Below, piece by piece: positions 6,648-14,935 of a DNA stretch of 15,315 nt (positions are counted from its first letter, which is position 1; every line of letters begins with the position of its first letter). This DNA is from DASZTU01 sp035547675. Lineage in GTDB: Bacteria; Pseudomonadota; Alphaproteobacteria; Rhizobiales; Devosiaceae. The notes below the pieces were generated by a model, which saw only the letters and a list, made by a program, of their open reading frames with translations, searched no databases and had not been told where the DNA came from. The stretch is taken from positions 1 to 15,315 of the forward strand of contig DASZUI010000021.1 in the NCBI GenBank assembly GCA_035547675.1, in the 5' to 3' direction. The position numbers and the translations under genes are program-made.

Positions 6648-7985
6648 CTAACGCTCCCGAAGGGCGTCCGACCACGCCTTGTTGATGGGTTTGAGCAGGT
6701 ATTGCAGGATCGTCTTGCTGCCGGTGGTGATTTCGACATCGGTGACCATGCCCGGCAGGATCGGCAGCTCCTGCCCATGATAGGCGAGCGAGGATTTGTC
6801 GGTGGTCAGCAGCACGACATAATAGGTTTCGTGGGTGCTCGGATCGACGATGGAGTCAGCCGAAACATTCTGGACCTTCCCCTGCAAGCCGCCGAAGATC
6901 GAGAAATCATAGGCCGTGAGCTTGATGTTGGCGCTCTGGCCGGGAACGATGAAGGCGACGTCGGAGGGCTTGAGCCGTGCCTCGACCTGCAGGGCCTCGG
7001 TGACCGGCACCACATTCATCAGCGTCGTGCCGGCGTTGACGAAGGAGCCGATGGTGTTGACGTTGAGGTCGCTGACGATGCCGTCGACCGGCGAGCGGAT
7101 CTCGGTACGCGTCACCTGGTCGGTCGCGCCCTTGAGCGCCTGCTGCTGCGAGGCGAGGTCGGCGAGGTGCTGCGTCAGATCGGTTGCCGCCTGTTCCCGG
7201 AATTGCAGGTTGGACTGCTCGACCTGGAGCTGGGCTTCCGACAGCGCGGCCTTGAGACCGGAAATCGAATCCGCGGTCGCCTTGAGCTGGCCCTGGAGGT
7301 CGGCCACGTCGCGCTGGGCGGCAATATAGCTGGTCTGGGACGCAAGGCCCTTTTGCGCCAGCGGCGAGATCAGGTCGAGGTTTTTCTGAGCGAGATCGAG
7401 GCTCTGCTGAAAGCGGGCCTGGTTGGAAAGCGCCTGGTCGAGGTCGCCCTGGCGCTGGCCGATGCGCTGCTGCAGCACGTCCTTGCCCTGCTGCAGGTTG
7501 GCGGCGCGGACCTTCATCAGGTTGAGCTCGTTGGCGCAGACGTCCGGCGCGAGCTTTTGCACATCGTCGGGGCAGACGAAATCGTCCGGCGCCTTGCCGT
7601 CGGCCTCGAGCTTCAGGCGGGTGACCTGCGCCTCAAGCGCCCACACCTTGGTTTGCACCTCGCCGGCCGAAGAGGCCGTCGGGGTGTCGTCGAGGCGGAC
7701 CAGCACCTCGTCCTTCTTGACCTTCTGGCCGACGCGCACATCGATCTCGGAGATGGTGCCCGCGACGGCGTTCTGGATGACCTGCGTCTTGCCGGAGGGA
7801 ATGATGCGGCCCTGCGCCTTGGTGACCTCGTCGACCACGGCGAGCGAGGACCAGATGAGGGCGCAGGTGAGGAATAGGCAGACGAGGCCGATCACCGAGG
7901 TCCAGAAACGCGGCGGCCGGTCGTGGGCCGCGGTCGGGTCGAGCCCGAGGCTCGGACTCCGGGGCTGCAGGCCGCGCGCGTCCAT
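6648..7985 (-). CDS. HlyD-family membrane fusion protein of a type I secretion system
   Basis: 445 residues, the usual length of the family. A short cytoplasmic N terminus precedes one membrane helix (about residues 28-50, FWTSVIGLVCLFLTCALIW), then a lipoyl-type half motif (GRIIPSGKTQVIQNAVAGTI), a long alpha-helical hairpin rich in Gln, Leu and Ala (about 105-290), the second lipoyl half (IRSPVDGIVSDLNVNTIGSF), and the C-terminal HlyD signature LPGMVTDVEITTGSKTILQY. It bridges the ABC exporter and the TolC-type channel across the periplasm. Its ATG overlaps the exporter stop in TGATG, so the two are probably translationally coupled. LapC and LssD are the closest functional analogues known to me. 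Confidence 0.95.
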   Translation of the reverse strand: MDARGLQPRSPSLGLDPTAAHDRPPRFWTSVIGLVCLFLTCALIWSSLAVVDEVTKAQGRIIPSGKTQVIQNAVAGTISEIDVRVGQKVKKDEVLVRLDDTPTASSAGEVQTKVWALEAQVTRLKLEADGKAPDDFVCPDDVQKLAPDVCANELNLMKVRAANLQQGKDVLQQRIGQRQGDLDQALSNQARFQQSLDLAQKNLDLISPLAQKGLASQTSYIAAQRDVADLQGQLKATADSISGLKAALSEAQLQVEQSNLQFREQAATDLTQHLADLASQQQALKGATDQVTRTEIRSPVDGIVSDLNVNTIGSFVNAGTTLMNVVPVTEALQVEARLKPSDVAFIVPGQSANIKLTAYDFSIFGGLQGKVQNVSADSIVDPSTHETYYVVLLTTDKSSLAYHGQELPILPGMVTDVEITTGSKTILQYLLKPINKAWSDALRER

Positions 7986-10282
7986 CAGACCTGCCCCCCG
8001 GCCATGGCCTTGAGGCGGTTGAGCACTTCGTCGCGCGGGCCGTCAGCGACGATATGGCCGTTATCGACGACAATCAGGCGGGTGACGAGCGACAGCAGGC
8101 TGTAGCGATGGGTGGCGATGAGCACCGTGCTGTCAGGCGCCAGGCTCTGGTTCAGATGTTCGATGAGCTGGCGCTCGGCGGCCATGTCCAGCGAACTCGA
8201 CGGCTCGTCGAGGAACATGATCCTGGGACCGACCAGCAGGGTGCGGGCGAGGGCAACCGCCTGGCGCTGGCCGCCGGAGAGGAGCGAACCGCGCTCACCG
8301 ACCGGCATGTCGTAGCCGAGCGGGTGCCGCGCCACGAACTGCTCGACACCGGCGCGGCGGGCTGCGTCGACGATTTCCTCGTCGCTGGCCTCGGGCTTGG
8401 CGACGATGATGTTTTCCTTGACGGTGCCGTTGAAGAGTTCGGGTTCCTGCAACAGCAACCCGACCTGGCGGCGCAATTCGGCGGGGTGGTACTGGTTGAG
8501 CGAGACGCCGTCGACGAGGATGTCGCCCTCGGCCGCCTCGTAGAAGTGCACGAGCAGCTTGCCGATGGTGGTCTTGCCCGAGCCGACGCGGCCGATAATC
8601 CCGACCTTTTCGCCCGGCTGGATCGAGAAGGAGACCTGGTCGAGGACGAATTGGGTCGAGCCGGGATAGGCGAAGCGGACCTTGTTGAAATCGATGCGGC
8701 CGGCGCGGATCGACCGGGACACCAGCCCCTTGCGCACGGTGCGCTCGTCGGGAAGCTTCATGATGCCGTCGAGCACGCGGAAGGCCTCGATCGCAGCACG
8801 GGTGCGGAGCAGGGCGGCCGAAATCATGGCGACCGGCCCGATCAGCCGGTTGGAGAGCATCATGGCGGCGATGATGGCGCCGGTGGTGATCTTCGAATCG
8901 GCGAAGCTGTAAGTGCCCCCGATAATGATCGCGACCGAGGCGAATTGCCCGAGAAGAGCGGTCATCTGGGTGGCCGCCGCCTGGTAGGTCTTGATCTTGT
9001 TGTTCGTCTCGGACGAGGCGAGGACCGAGTTCTCCCAGCGGTGCAGGAATTGGCTCTCGGCGCGGGTGGCCTTGACCGTCTGTGCGGCAGACAGCGATTC
9101 GACCAGGATGGCATTGCGGCTGGCGCTTTCCTGCAGCGCCGATTTGATCGCCGCCCCCGAGCGCGCGCCAATGACGAGGGTAATGATGATGGCGAGCGTG
9201 GCGCAGATCACCGGCAGCACCGTGACCCAGCCGATCAGCATAGCGATCACATAGACGAACAGGCCCATGAACAGCAGGTCGACGAACATGACGACCGTGT
9301 TCGAGGTCAGGAATTCGCGCAGCACCTCGTATTGGGTGATGCGGTTGATGAAGGCGCCGGTCGAGCCGGGGCGTGCCGCCATCGAGGTGTTGATGACGCG
9401 ATCGAACAGCGCCGAGGAAATGCGGAAATCGATCTTGCGGCCGACATAGTCGATGACGGCGGCGCGGCCGAGCTTGAGCAGCAGATCGAAGATCTGCACC
9501 AGCACCAGGCCGATCGCCAGCACCCAGAGCGTCGCGGTGGCCTTGTTGGGCAGCACGCGGTCATAGACGTTCATCGTGAAAATCGGCATGGCGATCGCGA
9601 AAATGTTCACGAAGGCTGCCGCGAGCGCGACATTGGCGATGCTCCGCCCGTGGCCGGACAGCGCTGAGCGCAGCCAGTGCTGGCGGCGAATCTCCGCATC
9701 GTCGCCCGTCAGGCCGCTGTCGGAGAAGGCCGGCTTGACCAGCAGCATGTTGCGACGGGTCTTGGCGCGGGCGCGCTGCGGCGAGATGACGACGTCCGCG
9801 CCGGTCTGCACGTCGAAGCCGACCAGATCGCCGGCGGGCAGGCGCTGGGTAGCGATGACGATGGTGCCGTAATCGTCGTAGAACAGCGCCGGCATGTCGA
9901 AATCGGCAAGGTCGAGCAGCCGGATGCGCTTTTCGGCGCAGACCAGGCCCACGCGCTCGAGGGCGCGCGGCATGATGGCCATGGTCACCCTGCCATTGCT
10001 CAGCGGCAGGCCGGCGAGCAGCACGTCGACCGAGACGGGGCGTCCCCAGCTGCGCGCCAGATATTGCAGGGCATTGAGCAGCGGGTCGGGGGCGGCGGGA
10101 GCGAAGCCCGGACCGAGGTCGGTCGCAGCGAGCTGCGGCGCATTGGCCGGCGCCGCGGCGCGAGCCTTCCTGATCCGGTCGAGAAAACGCTGACGGGCCC
10201 TTGCGGGCCCGGTCGACTTCTCAGCGCTATTATTTTCCCCAAACGAGGCGACCGCCCCGTCAGCTGCTTCTAAATTTTCCAT
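7985..10282 (-). CDS. Type I secretion ABC exporter, LapB-like, with C39-like N-terminal domain
   Basis: 765 residues from ATG at 10282 (CAGGG seven bases upstream); a TTG one codon earlier is less likely. Residues about 62-190 are a C39-peptidase-like domain (PLLNALQYLARSWGRPVSVD) without the catalytic Cys, the type that docks RTX cargo instead of cutting a leader. The six-helix membrane domain covers about 205-490. The ATPase domain shows Walker A GRVGSGKTT (about 564), Q-loop LLQEPELF, signature LSGGQRQ (about 667), Walker B IMFLDEPSSSLD (about 686-697) and the switch His in THRYS (about 724). All key ATPase residues are intact. With the HlyD and TolC partners beside it, export of the giant adhesin is the likely job. 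Confidence 0.95.
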   Translation of the reverse strand: MENLEAADGAVASFGENNSAEKSTGPARARQRFLDRIRKARAAAPANAPQLAATDLGPGFAPAAPDPLLNALQYLARSWGRPVSVDVLLAGLPLSNGRVTMAIMPRALERVGLVCAEKRIRLLDLADFDMPALFYDDYGTIVIATQRLPAGDLVGFDVQTGADVVISPQRARAKTRRNMLLVKPAFSDSGLTGDDAEIRRQHWLRSALSGHGRSIANVALAAAFVNIFAIAMPIFTMNVYDRVLPNKATATLWVLAIGLVLVQIFDLLLKLGRAAVIDYVGRKIDFRISSALFDRVINTSMAARPGSTGAFINRITQYEVLREFLTSNTVVMFVDLLFMGLFVYVIAMLIGWVTVLPVICATLAIIITLVIGARSGAAIKSALQESASRNAILVESLSAAQTVKATRAESQFLHRWENSVLASSETNNKIKTYQAAATQMTALLGQFASVAIIIGGTYSFADSKITTGAIIAAMMLSNRLIGPVAMISAALLRTRAAIEAFRVLDGIMKLPDERTVRKGLVSRSIRAGRIDFNKVRFAYPGSTQFVLDQVSFSIQPGEKVGIIGRVGSGKTTIGKLLVHFYEAAEGDILVDGVSLNQYHPAELRRQVGLLLQEPELFNGTVKENIIVAKPEASDEEIVDAARRAGVEQFVARHPLGYDMPVGERGSLLSGGQRQAVALARTLLVGPRIMFLDEPSSSLDMAAERQLIEHLNQSLAPDSTVLIATHRYSLLSLVTRLIVVDNGHIVADGPRDEVLNRLKAMAGGQV

Positions 10283-10356
10283 CAAAATACCCTGTCGCGC
10301 CTGTCCTCTGACGCAGGGCAGCGGCTATTACAAATTACATTTCCGTCGATTGAGCT

Positions 10357-11820
10357 CTAGTTGACAAGCTTTGTCAAATCAACAGCATCTGACAGATCAA
10401 TTTTCTCCAGACGGCGCGGTTGATAGGAATCCGCAGGCGGCGTGCCGACCATCGGCCGAGCATAGGCTTCGGACTGCTTGGGTGGCGATACATGCAGGTA
10501 ATTCAGCATGCCGCCTTCGGCAGCGAGCAGCCGATACTCCGCAAATCTCTCGCTGAAAAGCGCGGTCTGGTAAAGCACCTGAACATTAAACCGAGTGTTC
10601 TGGGAATCGAGAACATCCAGCAGCGAGCGCTGGCCGATGGTGAACTGGTCCTGGTAGGCGGAAACCAGGCTATTGGAGGCGTCGAGCTGGTTCTTGTACT
10701 GGCTGGCGAGGCTTCCCTGGTTGGTCATTTCTTCCCAGGAGGTCCGCACGCTCTCGTCCACGTCGCGCATGGTCTGCTGCTGGGCGAGGGCCGTCTCCGT
10801 CTCGCGGCGGGCATCCGCCTGCACCTGGGCGGACTTGATGCCGCCGTCGAACAGGCTCCACTTCAGCGACAAATTGGCCTGCAGGTCGGTGGTGTAGTCC
10901 TCGCTGCCGTCGATGTCGTTGCCGGCCTGGGCGACGCCGTTGAGCGCCAGGGTCGGCGCGAGCGCCGATTTGGACTTCTGCACGACCTGGGAGGCGGCAT
11001 CGAGGTCGGCCTGGGCGATCTTGAGCTTGGGGTTGTGCTCGCGGGCGCGCCCCAGGGCCGTCGCCAGATTGGGCGGCAGGGCGCTGCGCGGCACGGCGCG
11101 CGGCAATACGGCGCCGTTGAGCGTCGTGCCGACTAGGGTGTTGAAGGAAATCTGGGCGGATTGCAGCGCGTCTTCGGCGGTCGACACCTTGGTGCGCGCC
11201 TCCGCCAGACGCTCCTCGGCCTGCTGGCGGTCGGCCTCGGTCAACTGGCCGCTCTTGATCGCCTGGGCGACCTTGTCGAGCGCCTGCTGGTGGAAGGTGA
11301 CGTTCTGCTCGGCGAGCCGCAGCACGCTCATCTGCAGCAGGACCTGGAAATATTGCCGGGCGACCTCGAGGCCGATGAATTCGCTGCGCTCAAGCACCTT
11401 GAAGGAGGCGCTGTCGACGCGAGATGCCTGCTGGTTGGTGGCCGCCTGGCGATAGCCGCCGTCGAGCAGGTTGTAATTGGCTTCCAGCGTGACCTGGGTC
11501 GGCAGCAGCGTGTGATCCTGGAGGCCCACCGAGCGGCGCGTGGGATTGTCGAGGCGCTCGGCGCCGGTCGAGGCGGTGGCGTCGAGGGTCGGCGCATAAA
11601 GCCCCAGCGCCTGCTTCAGCTCGAACTCCGTCGCCTCGCGGTCGGCGATGGCCTGGCCGATCTGGGGATTGGAATCCAATGCGATGGCGATCGCCTGGTT
11701 CAGCGACATCGCATGCGCCGCGGCCGGCAGGCAGGCAGCGGCGAGGGCGACAAGGCTCGGCAGCACAAGGCGGCGGAGCGACAGAAGGCCTGCGGGTCGT
11801 CCTATCATATTCATTTTCAT
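10357..11820 (-). CDS. TolC-family outer-membrane channel of the type I secretion system
   Basis: 487 residues from ATG at 11820, chosen because GGA lies five bases upstream and a normal signal peptide begins there (cleavage after AHA at residue 37). A longer frame from 11877 would overlap the preceding gene and add a non-signal leader. The mature protein starts MSLNQAIAIALDSNPQIGQA, the typical OEP opening, and repeats the pattern in the second half (LATALGRAREHNPKLKIAQA). Long coiled helices rich in Gln and Ala and a closing FTIGQRSLLDVLDSQN segment are family hallmarks. It follows the 126-residue gene by 22 bp. A 74-bp gap separates it from the exporter, with no terminator seen. Confidence 0.93.
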   Translation of the reverse strand: MKMNMIGRPAGLLSLRRLVLPSLVALAAACLPAAAHAMSLNQAIAIALDSNPQIGQAIADREATEFELKQALGLYAPTLDATASTGAERLDNPTRRSVGLQDHTLLPTQVTLEANYNLLDGGYRQAATNQQASRVDSASFKVLERSEFIGLEVARQYFQVLLQMSVLRLAEQNVTFHQQALDKVAQAIKSGQLTEADRQQAEERLAEARTKVSTAEDALQSAQISFNTLVGTTLNGAVLPRAVPRSALPPNLATALGRAREHNPKLKIAQADLDAASQVVQKSKSALAPTLALNGVAQAGNDIDGSEDYTTDLQANLSLKWSLFDGGIKSAQVQADARRETETALAQQQTMRDVDESVRTSWEEMTNQGSLASQYKNQLDASNSLVSAYQDQFTIGQRSLLDVLDSQNTRFNVQVLYQTALFSERFAEYRLLAAEGGMLNYLHVSPPKQSEAYARPMVGTPPADSYQPRRLEKIDLSDAVDLTKLVN

Positions 11821-11842
11821 TATTTTCCGGGTCCGCAGGCGG

Positions 11843-12223
11843 TCAGAAGCGCGCCAGGTGCTGCGTGAAACAATCACATTTCTGGGAAGACTCGGTATCC
11901 CGCGTGCCCCCCTTCAAATAGCCGAGGGCGACAGCGCATTCGACCTTCGCCTCATGGGCCCAGATGTAGCGCCCCGTCCGCGAATAAAGCGTCCCGCGGT
12001 CGGCAAGCTCGGACTTGGCGACATCGTAATTGCGCTGCAGCGTGGCACGAAATTGCGCATCGGGCAGCGACTGGGTGGTCGATTGCGGCGACACCGTGCA
12101 GACCGCCGTCCGCAGGGTGCCATCGAGGTCGGCGGCGACAGCCGAACCGACGCACGCCAAGGCAAGAAAAGCCCCCAATACGGGCGCCCATGTTTTATTG
12201 CGCAAGGACACCTGCATCCCCAT
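11843..12223 (-). CDS. Small secreted or periplasmic protein of unknown function, first in the exporter operon
   Basis: 126 residues. The start at 12223 is fixed by GGGGAG six bases upstream; the frame is open further upstream but without a ribosome site. A signal peptide runs to about residue 30 (LALACVGSAVA, cut before ADLDG). The mature part has four Cys (42, 96, 116, 118), the last two in QKCDCF, so one or two disulfides are possible, and a helix-rich middle (DAQFRATLQRNYDVAKSELADRG). I do not recognise the family. Being first and only 22 bp from the TolC gene, it probably serves the secretion system, for example as a periplasmic accessory. That is inference. Confidence 0.75.
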   Translation of the reverse strand: MGMQVSLRNKTWAPVLGAFLALACVGSAVAADLDGTLRTAVCTVSPQSTTQSLPDAQFRATLQRNYDVAKSELADRGTLYSRTGRYIWAHEAKVECAVALGYLKGGTRDTESSQKCDCFTQHLARF

Positions 12224-12794
12224 GTGCCACTCCCCCAAGATAGCTACTGCATAGCGCAACGCACCTACATAACCAAGCCGCGGCGGGGGCTTCGCCGTTC
12301 GGGCCTGTGGGCCTGTGGCAAAAAGGACGCAGTCAATGCAAAGCTGTTCTTTCCGCGCAATTTGGCGAAACTTGTTGCGTATCGCTTGTATTGTCTTCGG
12401 CGGCCGATGATTATGCTGATGCACAATATCAAATGGCACCGAATACCCGAGACGTTAACCAAACTAATATGACAATTGTTTTGCCAAGGCCGCGGGCCGC
12501 AGAAACATGGCGGAAAATCTATTCATTAACGGAGCATTAACCGCAGTGTTCGTTGCCGACGAATGCAGCGGAAGGTGCCACCCAGCGTAGCTCAGCGAGG
12601 TCGGTTCCTACACTTACCGGGTGAACCGGCCACCCCCGTGATTCGCGAGTCTTGTCGATCGCGGCTGCGGATACTGGATAGGGTGGAGCGCGGCAATTCG
12701 GGGCGGCCGGCATCACTGTTTTGACGGGCACAGCTCGCCCGGCCGGCTGTTCGACGCCTGTCCGCCGAGAGGGCTGACGCCGCCGCGGAGGACT
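12224..12794. other. 571-bp non-coding region between the hfa operon and the exporter operon
   Basis: No frame here has coding character: small minus-strand frames lack ribosome sites and differ in composition. It holds the CtrA box at 12526-12540, a lone TTAAC half-site at 12455-12459 and a tandem GGGCCTGT pair at 12301-12316. The exporter promoter must lie here, but I find no convincing -35/-10 pair. No clear terminator follows the hfa operon; a 5-bp GC stem near 12725-12741 lacks a T-run. Confidence 0.6.
12526..12540. promoter_or_regulatory. Perfect CtrA box upstream of the exporter operon
   Basis: The plus strand reads TTAACGGAGCATTAAC, an exact TTAA-N7-TTAA with trailing C. It lies 303 bp before the first exporter-operon gene (start 12223). 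That distance needs a long leader or a promoter close to the box. No plus-strand gene is near. Confidence 0.6.
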
Positions 12795-13547
12795 TCAGTT
12801 GACGTCCGAACAGTCCGGCTGGGAGCACCACAGCGGCTGCGGGATCACCGGCGGGGCAGGCCAATTGGCCGGCTTGCCTTTGGCGTAAAGCGTCGCCTGC
12901 TGGCCGTAATCGGCGAAGGCGTGGCGCAGCCGCACCGAGCAGATCGAGGCGGCCTGCTGCTTTACGAAACGATCGAGGGAAGCCTTCGTCTTGGAGTCGA
13001 CCAGGTTCGTCGGCATGGACTGCTTCAGCCCGGCGAAGAACTGGTCGATTGCCTCGGTGCGCGCGGCCGGCGAAGTGTTCATATAGGGATCGCAGGTCAA
13101 CGCCTCGCGCTTGAGATTGAGCATGGCGAGGAGGAAGGGCTTCGCGTCGAAGGCTTGCGCGGGCTTGGCGGCGGGCGCGGCGTTGGCCGGCGGGGTCGGC
13201 GTCGCAGATGGAGCGGCGACCGCAGCCATGGGCGGCGCAGCTGCCGGCATCGTCGGCGTGGCAGGAGCCGCCGACGGTGGCTCCGGTGCAGGCGAGGGCG
13301 ACGGGGCAGGCGAGGCTTCGGGCGCGGGCGGCGAGGGCGCCGGCTCAGAAGCCGCGGGCGGCGCGGCGGGGGCGCTCAGCGCAGGCTCGGCCGGCACCAG
13401 GACCGGCGGCGCGCCGGTGGTGGTGGTAACGGGCGCCGGGGGCGTCGGCGCCGGCGTCAGGGTTCCGGGCGGCGGCACCGGCTGTGCCAAGGCCAGGGTC
13501 GGCGCCAGCGCCAGGATGGCGGCGAGCGCGATAGTGCGACTTACCAT
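12795..13547 (-). CDS. Secreted Pro/Ala-rich protein of unknown function, third gene of the hfa operon
   Basis: 250 residues. A signal peptide ends near residue 22 (LALAQ). Residues 23-133 are almost only Pro, Ala, Ser, Thr and Val, a likely extended spacer able to cross peptidoglycan. Residues 134-250 form a separate domain with four Cys (152, 203, 241, 246), a helical core (DSKTKASLDRFVKQQAASIC) and a Trp/Pro-rich end (NWPAPPVIPQPLW). I do not recognise the domain. The start overlaps the hfaB stop by seven bases (ATGGTAA), so translation is probably coupled. The position is that of hfaD in Caulobacter, but the protein does not look like HfaD to me. A holdfast-anchor or HfaB-partner role is inferred from context. 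Confidence 0.8.
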   Translation of the reverse strand: MVSRTIALAAILALAPTLALAQPVPPPGTLTPAPTPPAPVTTTTGAPPVLVPAEPALSAPAAPPAASEPAPSPPAPEASPAPSPSPAPEPPSAAPATPTMPAAAPPMAAVAAPSATPTPPANAAPAAKPAQAFDAKPFLLAMLNLKREALTCDPYMNTSPAARTEAIDQFFAGLKQSMPTNLVDSKTKASLDRFVKQQAASICSVRLRHAFADYGQQATLYAKGKPANWPAPPVIPQPLWCSQPDCSDVN

Positions 13548-14449
13548 TTCGTATTGCCCGCGTCCGGCGGCCGATTGGCGACGGCGAGCGTGGCCGCCGG
13601 CTGCTCGGCGCGTACCGCCTGGCTCGCTTCCGGGAGGAATTTGTCGCAGCTGCCATTATGATGCACGATCTTGGAGACGATATCGTAGGCGGCGTCGGCG
13701 AGCAGCCAGCGGATGCCGGCCTCGAGCCCTTCCTGCGATTTCTCGCCCACGTCGATATCGAAGAGGTCGTTGCCGAAGAAGCGATAGACACTGCCCTCGA
13801 CCTCGGTGCCGACGGCCTGCTTGGAATAAGAGCGGGCGAGCGCGATCTCGGTGCTCTGCGTGCGGGTGACCCGGATATCGGCGGCCACGGTGAGGGCGAA
13901 ATTGCGGGCGCCCGCGCCCACGCCGTTGAGATAGGCTTCGCCGCCGCCCGAATAGGTATTGAAGTCGAGCTGGGTGATGGCGCCGTCGATCACATAGTCG
14001 GAGCCGCGCAGCGAGCCCTTGAGCAGCGGACGGAAGTCGACGGTCTGGTCGCCCACCGTATCGGGGTGGCCGTCGCCGAGCACCTGCTCCTTGGCGCGGG
14101 CCATTTCCCATTCGGTGACAGCGGTATCGACGCGGTTGACCTGCTTGACGCCGGCCTTCTGCAGCGCCGTAACCAGCATACTCGCGGCATCGCGCGGCAC
14201 ATAGCCGCCTTCGTCGTTCTGGGAGTATTTTCCCGTCTGGTCGGAAATCACGTGCACCGCAAACACGCCGGCGCGCTTCACTTCCGGCGATCGGCTCAGG
14301 CATTCGAGCGCGGCATCCGCCGGGGTGATCGTGGCTATGGGAACCGGGCCGTAACGTACCGGCTTGGGCTCGACCATGGAGGGCAGGAGGGTCGTGCAGC
14401 CCGACAGGAATAGCGCAGGCAGAACGCCCAGCACGCCGAGTTTCAGCAT
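13541..14449 (-). CDS. hfaB: HfaB, CsgG-family outer-membrane lipoprotein of the holdfast anchor
   Basis: 302 residues from ATG at 14449, with GAGGG five bases upstream; a TTG four codons earlier is less likely. The lipobox LFLSGC puts the lipidated Cys at 18. CsgG-like features include PADAALECLSRSPEVKRAGV, VHVISDQTGKYS, DAASMLVTALQKAGVKQVNR, DYVIDGAITQLDFN, and the beta-hairpin region with ADIRVTRTQSTEIALARSYS. CsgG forms the curli secretion pore; Caulobacter HfaB is needed for HfaA and HfaD to be stable and reach the surface. It lies 8 bp after hfaA. Length and domain set match the family. A curli csgG is the alternative, but no csgA, csgE or csgF is here. Confidence 0.88.
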   Translation of the reverse strand: MLKLGVLGVLPALFLSGCTTLLPSMVEPKPVRYGPVPIATITPADAALECLSRSPEVKRAGVFAVHVISDQTGKYSQNDEGGYVPRDAASMLVTALQKAGVKQVNRVDTAVTEWEMARAKEQVLGDGHPDTVGDQTVDFRPLLKGSLRGSDYVIDGAITQLDFNTYSGGGEAYLNGVGAGARNFALTVAADIRVTRTQSTEIALARSYSKQAVGTEVEGSVYRFFGNDLFDIDVGEKSQEGLEAGIRWLLADAAYDIVSKIVHHNGSCDKFLPEASQAVRAEQPAATLAVANRPPDAGNTKW

Positions 14450-14457
14450 CAGAACCC

Positions 14458-14772
14458 TCAATAATTTAGCATGTTGTCGGAGATCGCCTGACTGCCGGTG
14501 TTGCTTGCATTCAGGCTCAGATTATTGTTCGAGCCACCGATCGTAACACTGACGGCGTTGCCGGTCTGGGTACCCAGCCCCGAAGAGCTGCCGACACCGA
14601 GATTGCGCACCAGGTTCTGCCGTTCTGTTTCCTGGGCCAGGAGAATCTGGCGGTTCGCCGCGCTGCGGAACTGCCACGAGCCGTTCTCGCCCACGCCATT
14701 GGCGCAGGCCTGCCCGGTCGCGAGGAGGGCCAATAGCCCGGCGGAGCAAAATACCGCAATTGGAGTATGCAT
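14458..14772 (-). CDS. hfaA: HfaA, small secreted holdfast-anchor subunit
   Basis: 104 residues. The ATG at 14772 has GGGG six bases upstream. A signal peptide is cut near residue 24 (ATGQACA before NGVG). The mature part opens with ENGSWQFRSAANRQILLAQE and ends in an Asn/Ser/Gly-rich stretch (SVTIGGSNNNLSLNASN) that resembles curlin repeats. Caulobacter HfaA forms very stable surface polymers that hold the holdfast to the pole. The following gene is the CsgG-type pore hfaB, which supports the call. The assignment rests on size, signal, the NGSW..R.A..RQ.LL pattern and context. Confidence 0.78.
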   Translation of the reverse strand: MHTPIAVFCSAGLLALLATGQACANGVGENGSWQFRSAANRQILLAQETERQNLVRNLGVGSSSGLGTQTGNAVSVTIGGSNNNLSLNASNTGSQAISDNMLNY

Positions 14773-14800
14773 TTGAATCCCCGACCCCAGTTATGTCGTG

Positions 14801-14806
14801 ACTATA
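14801..14806 (-). promoter_or_regulatory. Possible -10 box of the hfaA operon
   Basis: TATAGT on the minus strand, five of six matches to TATAAT, sits 28 bases before the hfaA ATG. The hexamer 17 bases upstream (TGTGGC) is a poor -35, so an activator would be needed. Confidence 0.3.
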
Positions 14807-14915
14807 TACTTCCGTTTACTTCCGCCACATCACGGGATTGGCATTGCTGCCGATTTTCCAGGCGCCGTTGTAACTGCGCCACAGCTGCCGAATCGGGTCC
14901 GGTAAACCATCGTGA

Positions 14916-14930
14916 TTAATCATTTCTTAA
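14916..14930. promoter_or_regulatory. Perfect CtrA box upstream of hfaA
   Basis: The plus strand reads TTAATCATTTCTTAA, an exact TTAA-N7-TTAA. It starts 143 bp before the hfaA ATG and 351 bp before the plus-strand gene at 15282, so it could serve either side. Neither orientation has the trailing C. Confidence 0.6.
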
Positions 14931-14935
14931 TTTCC

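Noticed and set aside
6090..9667. Two long plus-strand open frames (6090-7877 and 8054-9667)
   Set aside because: They lie opposite the RHH-PAS, HlyD and ABC genes, whose motifs are intact. Their sequences look like antisense shadows.
10290..10319. CCCTG and CAGGG that could pair and hide the exporter ribosome site
   Set aside because: Only five base pairs across a long loop, with competing pairings; too weak to call a regulatory hairpin.
10362..10378. Inverted repeat TTGACA-AGCTT-TGTCAA at the end of the TolC gene
   Set aside because: It lies within the last coding triplets, has an AT-rich 6-bp stem and no T-run, so it is not supported as a terminator.
12921..14413. Plus-strand open frames opposite the hfa operon
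   Set aside because: One is almost pure Arg/Gly, the complement of the Pro/Ala-rich spacer. hfaB and its neighbour explain the DNA.
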